The translations under genes and the position numbers were made by a program. From the NCBI RefSeq assembly GCF_009709675.1, contig NZ_WMLB01000034.1:29229-93228 (forward strand): a stretch of DNA of 64,000 bases, in the 5' to 3' direction. This stretch comes from Agromyces bracchium (GTDB lineage Bacteria; Actinomycetota; Actinomycetes; Actinomycetales; Microbacteriaceae). The notes below the pieces were generated by a model. It saw only the letters and a program-made list of their open reading frames with translations. It was not told where the DNA came from and searched no databases. Shown here piece after piece: positions 1 through 8,392 of this stretch. Position 1 is the first letter of the stretch. Each line of letters opens with the position of its first letter.

Positions 1-3000
1 GCACTCGGGGCCCGATGCCGGGCGCGAGTTCCCGCTCCGCCGCGGCCACGGGGTGATCGGCCGCGCGGCGGACGCCGATGTCGTGCTCGCCGACCCGCTG
101 GTCTCGAAGCGGCACGCCCGCGTCGAGGTCGACCAGGCGGTCGAGCTCGTCGACCTCAACTCGGCGAACGGCCTCCTCGTCGACGGCGGCCAGGTCGCGC
201 GCGTGCGCGCGCTGCCCGGCGTCCGCGTCACGATCGGCGACACGGTGGTCTCGTTCAGCGAGGTCGCGGGCACGGATGCCGCAGCGGATCCGGTGCTCGA
301 ACGCGGCGGCGCGCTCATGTTCAACCGGTCGCCGCGCGTCGAGGCGCGCTACCCGGGCACCGCGCACCCCGAGCCGCGCGTGCCGAGCGAGGAGACCCCG
401 CGTCTCTTCCCGTGGCCGATGATCGCCTCACCCGTGCTGATGGGCCTCGGCATCTTCGCGATCACGCAACGGCCCGCGTCGCTCCTCATCGTGGTGCTCA
501 CGCCGGTCATGCTGCTCGCGAACTTCCTCGGCCAGCGCATGGGCAGCGGCAAGAAGCTGCAGCGCGAGGTCGAGACCTTCGAGGTGCAGCTGGAGGACCT
601 CGAGGAGACGCTCGAACGCGAACGGCACGTCGAGCGCGAGCGCCGGCACGGCGAGACCCCTCCGGTCGCGACGGTGTACGAGCAGGCGATGCGGCTCGGG
701 CCCATGCTCTGGACGAGACGTCCGGAGCACTGGAACTTCCTCGCGCTGCGCCTCGGCGTCGGCCGCGCCCGCAGCCGGAACTCGATCCGCGACTCCGAGG
801 GCGCGAACGACGGCATCCCGAAGTACGCCCGGCAGGTCGACACCTTGCGGGAGCGCTACCGCGAGATCGACGACGTGCCGGTCATGGAGCTGCTGCCGAG
901 CTCCGGCGCCCTCGGCATCGCCGGCCCGGCGAACCTCGCGGCCGACGCACTGCGCGGCATCGCCGTGCAGCTGTTCGGCCTGCACGCTCCGAACGACGTC
1001 GTCGCCGCGGCGATCGTCGATCCGGCCTGGAGCCGCGAACTCGACTGGATGAAGTGGCTCCCGCACACGTCGGGGGAGCGGAACCCCGTCGCGGGGGCGG
1101 CCCTGGCCGACAGCGCATCCGCCGGCGCGGCCCTCCTCAACTCGCTCGAGGAGCTCATCCTGCAGCGGCTCTCGGCCGCGCCCGTCCGCCGCGGACCGCT
1201 CGCCGACGAGGACGGCTCGATGTCGCGGGGCTCCCGCATCGGCACGCCGGGCGGCGTCCGCGAGGAGTCCCGGCCCGACTCGGCGCTCATCCTGGTCGTG
1301 TCGGCCGAGGCGCCCGTCGACCGGCCCCGCCTCGTCCAGCTCATCGAACGAGGTGCCGAGGTCGGCATCCACGCCGTGTTCGTCGCTCCCTCCGTCGAGT
1401 CGCTCCCGGCGGCGTGCCGCACCTTCGTCGACGTGACCGCGGGGCTCGATCGGGCGCGCGTCGGCGTCGTCCGATCGGGCCTCGAGTACGCCGACGTCGC
1501 CATCGAGGGCGTCTCGCTCCGCTACGCCGAGGTGTTCGCGCGCCGGCTCGCGCCGGTCGTCGACGCGAGCACCGTCGTCGAGGACTCGAGCGACCTGCCG
1601 CGGAGCGTCTCGATGCTCTCGCTCATCGGAAGCGAGATGGCGCGCGACGCGGAGAGCGTCGTCGAACGCTGGCGGCAGAACGCGTCGGTCATCGACCGCT
1701 CCGGCGCGAAGCTGCCGCGCCTCAAACGTGCAGGCACCCTGAAGGCGTTCGTCGGCCAGGGCAGCCCGGATGCCATGACGCTCGACCTGCGGACGCAGGG
1801 TCCGCACGCGCTCGTGGGTGGCACGACCGGTGCCGGCAAGTCCGAGTTCCTGCAGGCCTGGGTGCTCGGGATGGCGGCCGAGTACAGTCCCGACCGGGTC
1901 ACGTTCCTCTTCGTCGACTACAAGGGCGGGTCGGCGTTCGCCGACTGCGTCGAGCTGCCACACTGCGTGGGCCTCGTGACCGACCTCAGCCCGCACCTCG
2001 TGCGGCGCGCGTTGACGAGCCTCCGCGCAGAGCTGCACCACCGCGAGCACCTGTTCAACCGCAAGAAGGCGAAGGACCTGCTCGAACTCGAGAAGCGGCA
2101 GGACCCGGAGACCCCGCCCGCGCTCGTGATCGTGATCGACGAGTTCGCGGCGCTCGCGGGCGACGTGCCGGAGTTCGTGGACGGCGTCGTCGACATCGCG
2201 CAGCGCGGTCGCTCCCTCGGCATCCACCTGATCATGGCCACCCAGCGGCCCGCCGGTGTCATCAAGGACAACCTGCGCGCGAACACCAACCTGCGCGTCG
2301 CGCTGCGGATGGCCGACGAGTCGGACTCGCGCGACGTCGTGGGCGACGCGGTCGCGGCGGGCTTCGCCCCCGGCATCCCGGGCCGCGGCATCGCCAAGAC
2401 CGGCCCCGGACGCCTCGTGCCGTTCCAGTCCGCGTACGCCGGCGGCTGGACGAGCGACGAGCCCGAGGCCGCCGACGTGCGCCTCGCGGAACTGCGGTTC
2501 GGCTCCACGGTCGTGTGGGAGCGCGAGGGCGTCGCCGACGACGACGTGCACGCGGGCGACCCGGGACCGAACGACCAGAAGCGCATGGTCGACGCGTTCA
2601 TCCGCGCGGCGACGGCCGCGGGCATCCCGGCCCCCCGGCGGCCCTGGCTCGACGACCTCGCGACGACCGTCGCGGTCGAGGAGCTCCCGGCGCGCGGCGA
2701 CGGCGAGGTCGTGTTCGGGCTCGCCGACGTTCCCGAGCGCCAGCTGCAGTCGCCGATGGCGTTCGTGCCCGACCGGGACGGCGCGATGCTCGTCTACGGC
2801 ACGAGCGGCTCGGGCAAGTCGACGCTGCTGCGCACGCTCGCCGTCTCGATCGGCATGCGGCCGGAGCTCGGTGCCGCCGAGGTGTACGGCCTCGACTTCG
2901 GTTCCGGCGCGCTCCGTTCGCTGGATGCGCTGCCGCACGTCGGCTCGGTCATCGCGGGCGACGATCCCGAGCGCATCCAGCGCCTGCTCCGCACGCTCGA

Positions 3001-4171
3001 CGAGCTGCTCGACCGGCGCGGTCGCGCGTTCAGTGCGGCGAACGCGGCGAGCCTCACCGAGTACCGCGAGCTCACCGGCATCCGCGAACCGCGCGTGCTG
3101 CTGCTGATCGACGGCTTCGCGCAGTTCAAGGCGGACTGGGACTCCACGACCGTCCGCATGCCGTTCTACAACGTCGTCATGCGCCTGCTCGCCGAAGGGC
3201 GCCCGCTCGGCGTGCACGTGGTCGCGACGGCCGACCGCTCCGGAGCCGTGCCGACCGCGGTGAGCGCGAACGTCACCAAGCGCATCGTGCTCCGACTCTC
3301 CGATGAGGGCGGCTACCAGGTGCTCGGGGTTCCGAAGGACGTGCTCGACGATCGCTCGGCCCCCGGACGCGCGATCGTCGACGGCCTCGAGACGCAGGTC
3401 GCCGTGCTCGGCGGCACGGCCAACGTGGCCGAGCAGACGAAGGCGCTCGAGGCGCTCGCCCACCGGCTCCGCGCAGCCGGGGTCGCCGAGGCCGCACCGA
3501 TCCGCTCGCTGCCGGCCTCGTTCGGGGTGGCCGACCTCCCGAGCGAGGTCATGGGCGAGCCCGCCCTCGGGCTCTCGGATGACACGCTCGCGCCGATCGG
3601 CTTCGAACCCGTCGGCACGTTCGCGATCACCGGGCCGCCGCAGAGCGGCAAGACGACCGCGATGCGCGCCGTCATCGACGCCGTGCGCCGACACGACCCC
3701 GAGGTGCGGCTGTTCCACATGGCCGGTCGGCGGGCGGCGCTCACCGGCCACGCCGAGTGGATGCGGAGCGCGACGAGCGTCGAGGACGTCAAGGCGCTCG
3801 CACGCGAACTGCTCGAGGTCATCGGCGACCCGTCGGTGCCCGGACGCTACCTCATCGCGGTCGAGAACGTCACGCAGTTCGCCGACTCCGACGCCGAGCG
3901 GCCGCTCAAGGAGCTCTTCCAGGCCGTGAACCGCAGCGAGCACTTCCTGGTCGGCGACGCCGACGTCGCGAACCTCTCGAGCGGCTTCGGCTTCGTGGGA
4001 GACTTCAAGGCCGGCCGTCGCGGCGTCGCCCTGAAGCCCGACGCGTACGACGGCGACTCGGTGTTCAAGACGCCGTTCCCGAAGGTCAAGCGTTCGGACT
4101 TCCCGGAGGGGCGCGGCATCTTCGTGCAGAACGGGCGCATCACGACCGTGCAGATGCCGCTCGTCGGATGA
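1..4171 (+). CDS. FHA-fused FtsK/SpoIIIE-type ATPase of a type VII secretion system (EssC/EccC-like), 5' end outside window
   Basis: Motor ATPase of a WXG100 (type VII) secretion system; it sits at the inner membrane and drives export of Esx-type proteins. The frame is open from base 2, so the gene starts upstream. The first ~90 codons form a FHA domain (GRAADADVVL, then SKRHARV). Two hydrophobic segments follow (bases ~410-530), then a coiled coil. Three FtsK-like ATPase modules come next. D1 has Walker A GTTGAGKS (Lys at 1838) and Walker B VIVIDEF. D2 has GTSGSGKS (Lys at 2816) and LLLIDGF. D3 has GPPQSGKTT (Lys at 3650) but only LIAVENV where Walker B belongs, so D3 may bind nucleotide without hydrolysing it. 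N-terminal FHA plus FtsK order is the Firmicutes EssC arrangement rather than the mycobacterial EccC one (family knowledge). The WXG100 genes follow directly, which supports the role. Confidence 0.93.
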   Translation, partial: HSGPDAGREFPLRRGHGVIGRAADADVVLADPLVSKRHARVEVDQAVELVDLNSANGLLVDGGQVARVRALPGVRVTIGDTVVSFSEVAGTDAAADPVLERGGALMFNRSPRVEARYPGTAHPEPRVPSEETPRLFPWPMIASPVLMGLGIFAITQRPASLLIVVLTPVMLLANFLGQRMGSGKKLQREVETFEVQLEDLEETLERERHVERERRHGETPPVATVYEQAMRLGPMLWTRRPEHWNFLALRLGVGRARSRNSIRDSEGANDGIPKYARQVDTLRERYREIDDVPVMELLPSSGALGIAGPANLAADALRGIAVQLFGLHAPNDVVAAAIVDPAWSRELDWMKWLPHTSGERNPVAGAALADSASAGAALLNSLEELILQRLSAAPVRRGPLADEDGSMSRGSRIGTPGGVREESRPDSALILVVSAEAPVDRPRLVQLIERGAEVGIHAVFVAPSVESLPAACRTFVDVTAGLDRARVGVVRSGLEYADVAIEGVSLRYAEVFARRLAPVVDASTVVEDSSDLPRSVSMLSLIGSEMARDAESVVERWRQNASVIDRSGAKLPRLKRAGTLKAFVGQGSPDAMTLDLRTQGPHALVGGTTGAGKSEFLQAWVLGMAAEYSPDRVTFLFVDYKGGSAFADCVELPHCVGLVTDLSPHLVRRALTSLRAELHHREHLFNRKKAKDLLELEKRQDPETPPALVIVIDEFAALAGDVPEFVDGVVDIAQRGRSLGIHLIMATQRPAGVIKDNLRANTNLRVALRMADESDSRDVVGDAVAAGFAPGIPGRGIAKTGPGRLVPFQSAYAGGWTSDEPEAADVRLAELRFGSTVVWEREGVADDDVHAGDPGPNDQKRMVDAFIRAATAAGIPAPRRPWLDDLATTVAVEELPARGDGEVVFGLADVPERQLQSPMAFVPDRDGAMLVYGTSGSGKSTLLRTLAVSIGMRPELGAAEVYGLDFGSGALRSLDALPHVGSVIAGDDPERIQRLLRTLDELLDRRGRAFSAANAASLTEYRELTGIREPRVLLLIDGFAQFKADWDSTTVRMPFYNVVMRLLAEGRPLGVHVVATADRSGAVPTAVSANVTKRIVLRLSDEGGYQVLGVPKDVLDDRSAPGRAIVDGLETQVAVLGGTANVAEQTKALEALAHRLRAAGVAEAAPIRSLPASFGVADLPSEVMGEPALGLSDDTLAPIGFEPVGTFAITGPPQSGKTTAMRAVIDAVRRHDPEVRLFHMAGRRAALTGHAEWMRSATSVEDVKALARELLEVIGDPSVPGRYLIAVENVTQFADSDAERPLKELFQAVNRSEHFLVGDADVANLSSGFGFVGDFKAGRRGVALKPDAYDGDSVFKTPFPKVKRSDFPEGRGIFVQNGRITTVQMPLVG

Positions 4172-4290
4172 CCCATGCGCCGGGCCCCGCGGTGGGGAGT
4201 GCTCCCCATGGGTCCCGGCCCGCGGCATCCGTAGTCTGTTGACACCGGCTCGCAGTCGCGGGCAGATCCCGAACGAAGGAAGGTTCCACC

Positions 4291-4581
4291 ATGGCTGCAG
4301 ACTTCGGCGCCTCGTACGGCGAGATGGAGGCGATGGCGAGCAAGCTGTCGGACGCGCGCGACGACATCCAGTCGCAGCTCGACCAGCTGAAGAGCTCCGT
4401 CGACAACCTGCTCGGCAACGACTTCAAGACCCAGCACGCCTCCGGCAAGTTCGGCCAGGGCTACGAGGAGCTCACCACCGGCCTGAAGAACGCCGTCGAC
4501 AGCATCGGCGAGATGGGCGAGGCCCTCCGCGGCATGATGCAGGCGATCCAGGACCTCGACCAGCAGCTCGCCGGTCGCTGA
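4291..4581 (+). CDS. WXG100-family (EsxA-like) protein lacking the WXG tryptophan
   Basis: Small helical protein of 96 residues, the size of WXG100 type VII substrates, which form helical hairpins and are exported as dimers by the ATPase encoded upstream. Two amphipathic helices are predictable (residues ~5-42 and ~55-93). The turn between them, where Trp-x-Gly should be, reads LLGNDFKTQHASGKF, so the Trp is replaced and only Phe/Gly positions remain. The downstream pattern GQGYEEL fits the second helix of the family. Start ATG follows AAGGAAGG at a good distance. It lies 119 bases after the ATPase gene. Family membership is inferred from length, helical pattern and context. Confidence 0.85.
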   Translation: MAADFGASYGEMEAMASKLSDARDDIQSQLDQLKSSVDNLLGNDFKTQHASGKFGQGYEELTTGLKNAVDSIGEMGEALRGMMQAIQDLDQQLAGR

Positions 4582-4666
4582 CCCTCCGCCGCGCGGCGTC
4601 CGGTGCTCGTGCCGGCCGTCGCGCGGCGTTCCATCCGAAGCCAGTGACCGTCAGTGAGGAGTTCCC

Positions 4667-4966
4667 GTGGGAGACGGAGTCGAGATTCCGCTGTCCTCGA
4701 TGCAGGAGCTGGACCAGGCCCTGAAGGACATCGTCGTCGAGTTCGACGAGGCCGGCGGGCGCACCGGCCGCCTCGTCGAGGCGATCCGTCGTCCGATGGG
4801 CCGTTCCGGCCTGTGCGACGCCGCCGACGAGTTCGAGGGCGCGTGGGACGACAAGCGCGAGACGCTCAAGGGGCATCTCGTCGAGCTCCAGCAGCGGGTC
4901 GAGGCCGTGAAGGACGGCTGGGCGTCGCTCGACCGCGACCTCGCCGCCCAGCTCGAGACGAAGTGA
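4667..4966 (+). CDS. Second small WXG100-like helical protein (possible Esx partner)
   Basis: A 99-residue, charged, all-helical protein with no signal peptide or membrane segment. The middle carries GRSGL followed by AADEFEGAWDDKRETL. This lines up with the part of WXG100 proteins after the turn (Ala-rich, Phe, then Trp), but again without the Trp-x-Gly itself. Type VII systems often encode two Esx proteins that form heterodimers, so this is the likely partner of the gene 86 bases upstream (inference). GTG start preceded by GTGAGGAG. The next gene starts 10 bases after its stop, so the two are probably co-transcribed. Confidence 0.7.
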   Translation: MGDGVEIPLSSMQELDQALKDIVVEFDEAGGRTGRLVEAIRRPMGRSGLCDAADEFEGAWDDKRETLKGHLVELQQRVEAVKDGWASLDRDLAAQLETK

Positions 4967-4976
4967 CGGACTGACG

Positions 4977-6254
4977 ATGGGGAACAGCGCCTACTTCCAC
5001 CGGTTCATGCCGGACTCGCCCGGGGGCCGCGAGATCGAGCGGCTCGAGGGCGACGCCTCGGTCATCATCGAGCGCGGCATCGCGATCGAGGACCTGGGGC
5101 TGCGGATGCAGAAGGCGGCGAACACGCTCCGGCTGCTCGCCGACGGCCAGGTCGGCCGGGGCGAGTCGCTCGACGCGGTCCGCGACCAGGCCGGGGAGGT
5201 GCACGCCGACCTCCGGACGGCGGGTCTGCGCTACTCGCCGAGCGGCACGGCGCTGCGAACCTACGGCGAAGCCGTCGACGAGGTGCAGGTCTCGCTGAAC
5301 GCGGCGGTCCGTCGCTGCGAGGAGCTGTGGGAGACCGTGCGGACCCGCGCCACCGCGGTCGACGACGCCGACGACACCCCGGAGGACCCGGACGGGTCGA
5401 CCTCGGCCCGCGACGAGGCGCAGGCGGCCGCCGGGGGAGCGCTCGAGACCGCCGAGGGCGAGTGGCGGGAGGCCGCCGCGCGGTTCGACGGCTTCTACGA
5501 CACGTGGGATGCCGCGTACGACGCCGCGCTCACCGGCCTCGAGGGCGCCAACGAGGACGGCGTCGAGGACGGGTTCTGGGACGACGCGCTGCCCGCGCTC
5601 GACTTCATCGTCGAGGTGCTCGAGGTCGTCGGCCTGGTGCTGTTCGTCGCCGCGCTGATCGTCGGCGGCCCGCTCGTGGCGATCCTCGCGACGGCCGCCG
5701 CGCTCATCACGCTCGCGGCGACCATCGTGCTCTACGCGAAGGGGCGCAAGAACGGGATGGACCTCGGCCTCGCGATCGTCGGCGTCATCCCGTTCGGCAA
5801 GCTCGGCCGGATCTTCGCGGCGGCGGGCGAGGGCAGCGCGCTCGCGCGGATCGGCAAGCCCATCGGGCTCTTCCTCGGGTTCGACGACGTCGGCGCGCTT
5901 CGCACGCACCTCGGCACCATCAGCCGCAACGCGGCGGATGCGTGGAACGCGGGCGACAACCTCGTGCCCTGGGTGCAGACGTCGGTCGTCAGCCAGATGC
6001 TCCGCGAGACCGGGGAGGGCTGGCGCTATGCGTTCGACGCAGCCCAGTTGCCGACCAACTCCGACGTCTTCCTCGGCCGGTTGTGGGGCGTCGGGGATTC
6101 GCTCGCGGAGTCCTTCGACTCCGGCGCCGCGGGCATCGTCGACATCGTGGCGGGTTCCAAGCAGCCGTGGGCGCAGGGGGTCCAGATCACCGACTTCATC
6201 ACGGGTGAGGTCGCCGAGGCGGCCGAGGATCGCCTCGTAGACTCGTGGCGATGA
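4977..6254 (+). CDS. Hypothetical helical/membrane protein of the type VII locus (possible secreted effector or pore-type substrate)
   Basis: A 425-residue protein that I do not recognise as a named family. Residues ~1-200 are charged and helical, rich in Ala/Glu/Asp, like the N-terminal export domains of large type VII substrates. Residues ~203-250 hold two adjacent hydrophobic segments (around VVGLVLFVAALIVGG and AILATAAALITLAAT). These are followed by a short basic stretch and GLAIVGVIPFGKLGRIF, a glycine-rich hydrophobic motif of the kind seen before toxin domains in polymorphic toxins. The C-terminal ~150 residues show no catalytic motif I know. Position directly after two WXG100-like genes suggests a substrate; this is inference. 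Confidence 0.6.
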   Translation: MGNSAYFHRFMPDSPGGREIERLEGDASVIIERGIAIEDLGLRMQKAANTLRLLADGQVGRGESLDAVRDQAGEVHADLRTAGLRYSPSGTALRTYGEAVDEVQVSLNAAVRRCEELWETVRTRATAVDDADDTPEDPDGSTSARDEAQAAAGGALETAEGEWREAAARFDGFYDTWDAAYDAALTGLEGANEDGVEDGFWDDALPALDFIVEVLEVVGLVLFVAALIVGGPLVAILATAAALITLAATIVLYAKGRKNGMDLGLAIVGVIPFGKLGRIFAAAGEGSALARIGKPIGLFLGFDDVGALRTHLGTISRNAADAWNAGDNLVPWVQTSVVSQMLRETGEGWRYAFDAAQLPTNSDVFLGRLWGVGDSLAESFDSGAAGIVDIVAGSKQPWAQGVQITDFITGEVAEAAEDRLVDSWR

Positions 6255-6865
6255 GCCTCCGCGAGCAACTGACCGGTTCCACCCGCACACCGGTCCCGCC
6301 GTTCGTGCTCCTGCTTCCGCCGGGCTGGGTCTCGGTCGAGGCGACTCGCGAGGCCTTCGACGAGTTGCTCGGCACGGTCTCGGAACGCATGCGCGCCGAG
6401 CACCGCCCCGACCTCGACGCGCGGTTCCGGGCACTGGTGCGGCGTGCGTCCGACGAGTTCCTCCGCCGCGATCCGGTGCGGCTCGTGTACCAGCGCTCGG
6501 TGCCCGCCGAGCGGATGCTGCCGCTCGCGATCACGGCCGCGCGCGTCGCAGCTCCCGGGGGAGCCACGCTCGACGCGCAGGTCGCCGAGCTCGTGCGGAC
6601 GCGCGGCGCCGCGCCGCTCGACGACGCCCGCGTCGTCATGCGCTGGTCGTCGGACTCGTCGCACCGCATCGACGGCGGCACCCTCCGCACGCGTTCGTTC
6701 GACTACCTCGTCGCGATCCCCGGCACCGGCCGGCGCGAGGCGCTCGTCTTCACCGCCGTCGTGCCCCTCGCGGCGGGCGGCGAACGCCTCGACGACGACG
6801 CGGCCGAGGAGTTCGGCCTGCTCGCCGACGCGATCCTGTCCACCTTCCGCTGGAGCGGCGCCTGA
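6251..6865 (+). CDS. Hypothetical protein of the type VII locus
   Basis: A 204-residue soluble protein with no signal peptide, no membrane segment and no motif that I recognise. Features visible are LLLPPGWVSV near the N-terminus and a C-terminal strand-helix pattern ending in LLADAILSTFRW. The next gene ends in the same way (ADAIVGSLRL), which suggests a related small alpha/beta fold such as the Mog1/PsbP/DcrB type (weak inference). ATG at 6251 overlaps the preceding stop (ATGA), so it is preferred over the in-frame GTG at 6245. Tight overlap on both sides implies translational coupling with its neighbours. Confidence 0.65.
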   Translation: MSLREQLTGSTRTPVPPFVLLLPPGWVSVEATREAFDELLGTVSERMRAEHRPDLDARFRALVRRASDEFLRRDPVRLVYQRSVPAERMLPLAITAARVAAPGGATLDAQVAELVRTRGAAPLDDARVVMRWSSDSSHRIDGGTLRTRSFDYLVAIPGTGRREALVFTAVVPLAAGGERLDDDAAEEFGLLADAILSTFRWSGA

Positions 6866-7410
6866 TGCGATTCGAGATCTCGTACGACGAGCGCGTGTGG
6901 GCGATCATGCCCGAACCGGATGCCGCGGCCGACGGCCTCTGGGTCGCCGAGCAGCGCATGCGCTTCGCCGACGGGCCGTTCGGCGCCCACGTCGACGCGT
7001 TGGAAGGTGCGGCTCGCGAGGCGCTCGGCCGACGCCGCACGGGAGGGATCACGTCGCTCTTCTTCCGTCCGGAGTCGGTTCCCGCGACCGGCGTGCTGCA
7101 CGTCGGGCTGGTCGAGCGGCAGGTCGACGAGCGCGAGGGCGCGCTCGCCTGGCTTCCGCCGGGCACGACGCCGCGGATCGACCCGGCCGTCGCGACGTTC
7201 GCGACCGAGGTCGTGCCGCGCGGCCACCGGGTCGCGTACGTGAGCGATCGCGACGCCGCCGACGGAGCCCCCCTCGCCGGCCTCGTGTACGGCCTCCCGC
7301 TCGACGGGCTCACCGGCTACGTCTTCGCCGAGGAGGCGCACAGCGACGTGATCGGACTGATGCAGGCGCACGCCGACGCGATCGTGGGGTCGCTGAGGCT
7401 CGTCGCGTGA
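6865..7410 (+). CDS. Hypothetical protein of the type VII locus
   Basis: A 181-residue soluble protein, not recognised. It begins MRFEISYDERVWAIMP and ends with a helix ADAIVGSLRLV similar to the C-terminus of the preceding gene product. Mixed alpha/beta pattern, no transmembrane segment, no cysteine-rich or nucleotide-binding motif. Its ATG shares a base with the preceding TGA (TGATG) and its own stop overlaps the next GTG (GTGA), so the three genes 6251-8318 form one coupled unit. Chaperone, immunity or accessory roles are all possible; the sequence does not decide. Confidence 0.63.
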   Translation: MRFEISYDERVWAIMPEPDAAADGLWVAEQRMRFADGPFGAHVDALEGAAREALGRRRTGGITSLFFRPESVPATGVLHVGLVERQVDEREGALAWLPPGTTPRIDPAVATFATEVVPRGHRVAYVSDRDAADGAPLAGLVYGLPLDGLTGYVFAEEAHSDVIGLMQAHADAIVGSLRLVA

Positions 7411-8318
7411 CCGAGCCCACCGCCGCCGAGTGGGCCGAGCGGGCCGACTCGACTGCGCTCGCGGTCCGTCGGGACGAACTCGATCGTCGCGCGCTCGCCG
7501 GCCTGCCCGAGACGCGCGATGCGCTCGCGGCCCTCGGCGTCCGGTCGGCACGCGAGCTCCAGCGGTGGCGCGAGGACCGACTGGCCCGACTCGTCGACGA
7601 CGAGCCGGGCGTGGCGGCCGCCGTGCGACCGCACCGCACCGCGACCGCCGGCTACATCGCTGCATCACTCGCGGTCGCGGCCGCGTACGCGATGTTCTTC
7701 AGCCGGGGCGAGCTCGGACTCGAGGTCGAGGTCGTCGCCTCGGCCGTCGCCCTCGTCGTCGGTGCCGCGGTCATGGCGATGGTCGTCCCGTGGACGCGTC
7801 GGCGACCGGTGACGGCGGCCGACGCCACGATGGCCTGCATCATCGCCGTCCTCGGCGCGGCGGCAGCGGTCGCGACGGCCGTGCAGGCCGGCCGCGCGGG
7901 CGGCGGGCTCGCGGTTCCCGTCACGATCGCCGGGGTGAGTGGGTTCGCGCTCGTGGCGATGGCCGCGGTCACCACCGCGCGTCGAGTCCGCGTCCCGCGA
8001 TCCGTCAGGGAGCGGGACACGGCGCGTGCGGCGGAGGTCCGCGACGAGTTCGGCGACGAGGTCGCCCGCGTCCGGCGCTCGTGCGGGGAACAGGTCGCCG
8101 CGGCACTCGCGCAGGCTGATGCCGAGGCGGTCGAGCACGCGCGCGGCGAGGTCGCCGCGGCCTACGCGGTGCTCACCCGGCGCGGCCTGCTCGACCCGGC
8201 CGCGGCGCCGCACGAACCGGGCATGCTCCTCATCGACGACCCCATCGCGCGCGCCGCGCGCGCGAACCGGATGCCTGACCGGGGCCCGCTGGTCCCCGCG
8301 CTCGCGCGCACCCGGTGA
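7407..8318 (+). CDS. Hypothetical membrane protein of the type VII locus
   Basis: A 303-residue protein. Residues ~1-75 are charged and helical. About four hydrophobic segments lie between residues ~80 and ~200 (around ASLAVAAAYAMFF, VALVVGAAVMAMVV, MACIIAVLGAAAAVA and GFALVAMAAV). The rest is a charged helical cytoplasmic or extracytoplasmic tail. The GTG start overlaps the preceding stop (GTGA). No match to EccB, EccD, EccE or MycP can be made from sequence, so it is not assigned to a known secretion component. Last gene of the coupled cluster. Confidence 0.62.
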   Translation: MTEPTAAEWAERADSTALAVRRDELDRRALAGLPETRDALAALGVRSARELQRWREDRLARLVDDEPGVAAAVRPHRTATAGYIAASLAVAAAYAMFFSRGELGLEVEVVASAVALVVGAAVMAMVVPWTRRRPVTAADATMACIIAVLGAAAAVATAVQAGRAGGGLAVPVTIAGVSGFALVAMAAVTTARRVRVPRSVRERDTARAAEVRDEFGDEVARVRRSCGEQVAAALAQADAEAVEHARGEVAAAYAVLTRRGLLDPAAAPHEPGMLLIDDPIARAARANRMPDRGPLVPALARTR

Positions 8319-8380
8319 GCCGCCAGGCAGGCGGAGGGGCCCGGCCCCCGGGGCGACGGCCCGCCGTCGCCGGTGCGGCG

Positions 8381-8386
8381 TAGGCT
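8381..8386 (+). promoter_or_regulatory. -10 box TAGGCT of a probable leaderless transcript
   Basis: TAGGCT followed by 6 bases and then ATG at 8393. The spacing places the transcript start on the start codon. A GGAGG just before the ATG lies inside the spacer and could be coincidental. Confidence 0.5.
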
Positions 8387-8392
8387 CGGAGG

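Noticed and set aside
428..4228. Open frame of more than 1200 codons on the minus strand opposite the secretion ATPase
   Set aside because: It is an antisense shadow caused by high GC and lack of stops. The product is Arg/Glu/Asp/His-rich without domains, and the plus-strand gene has clear ATPase motifs.
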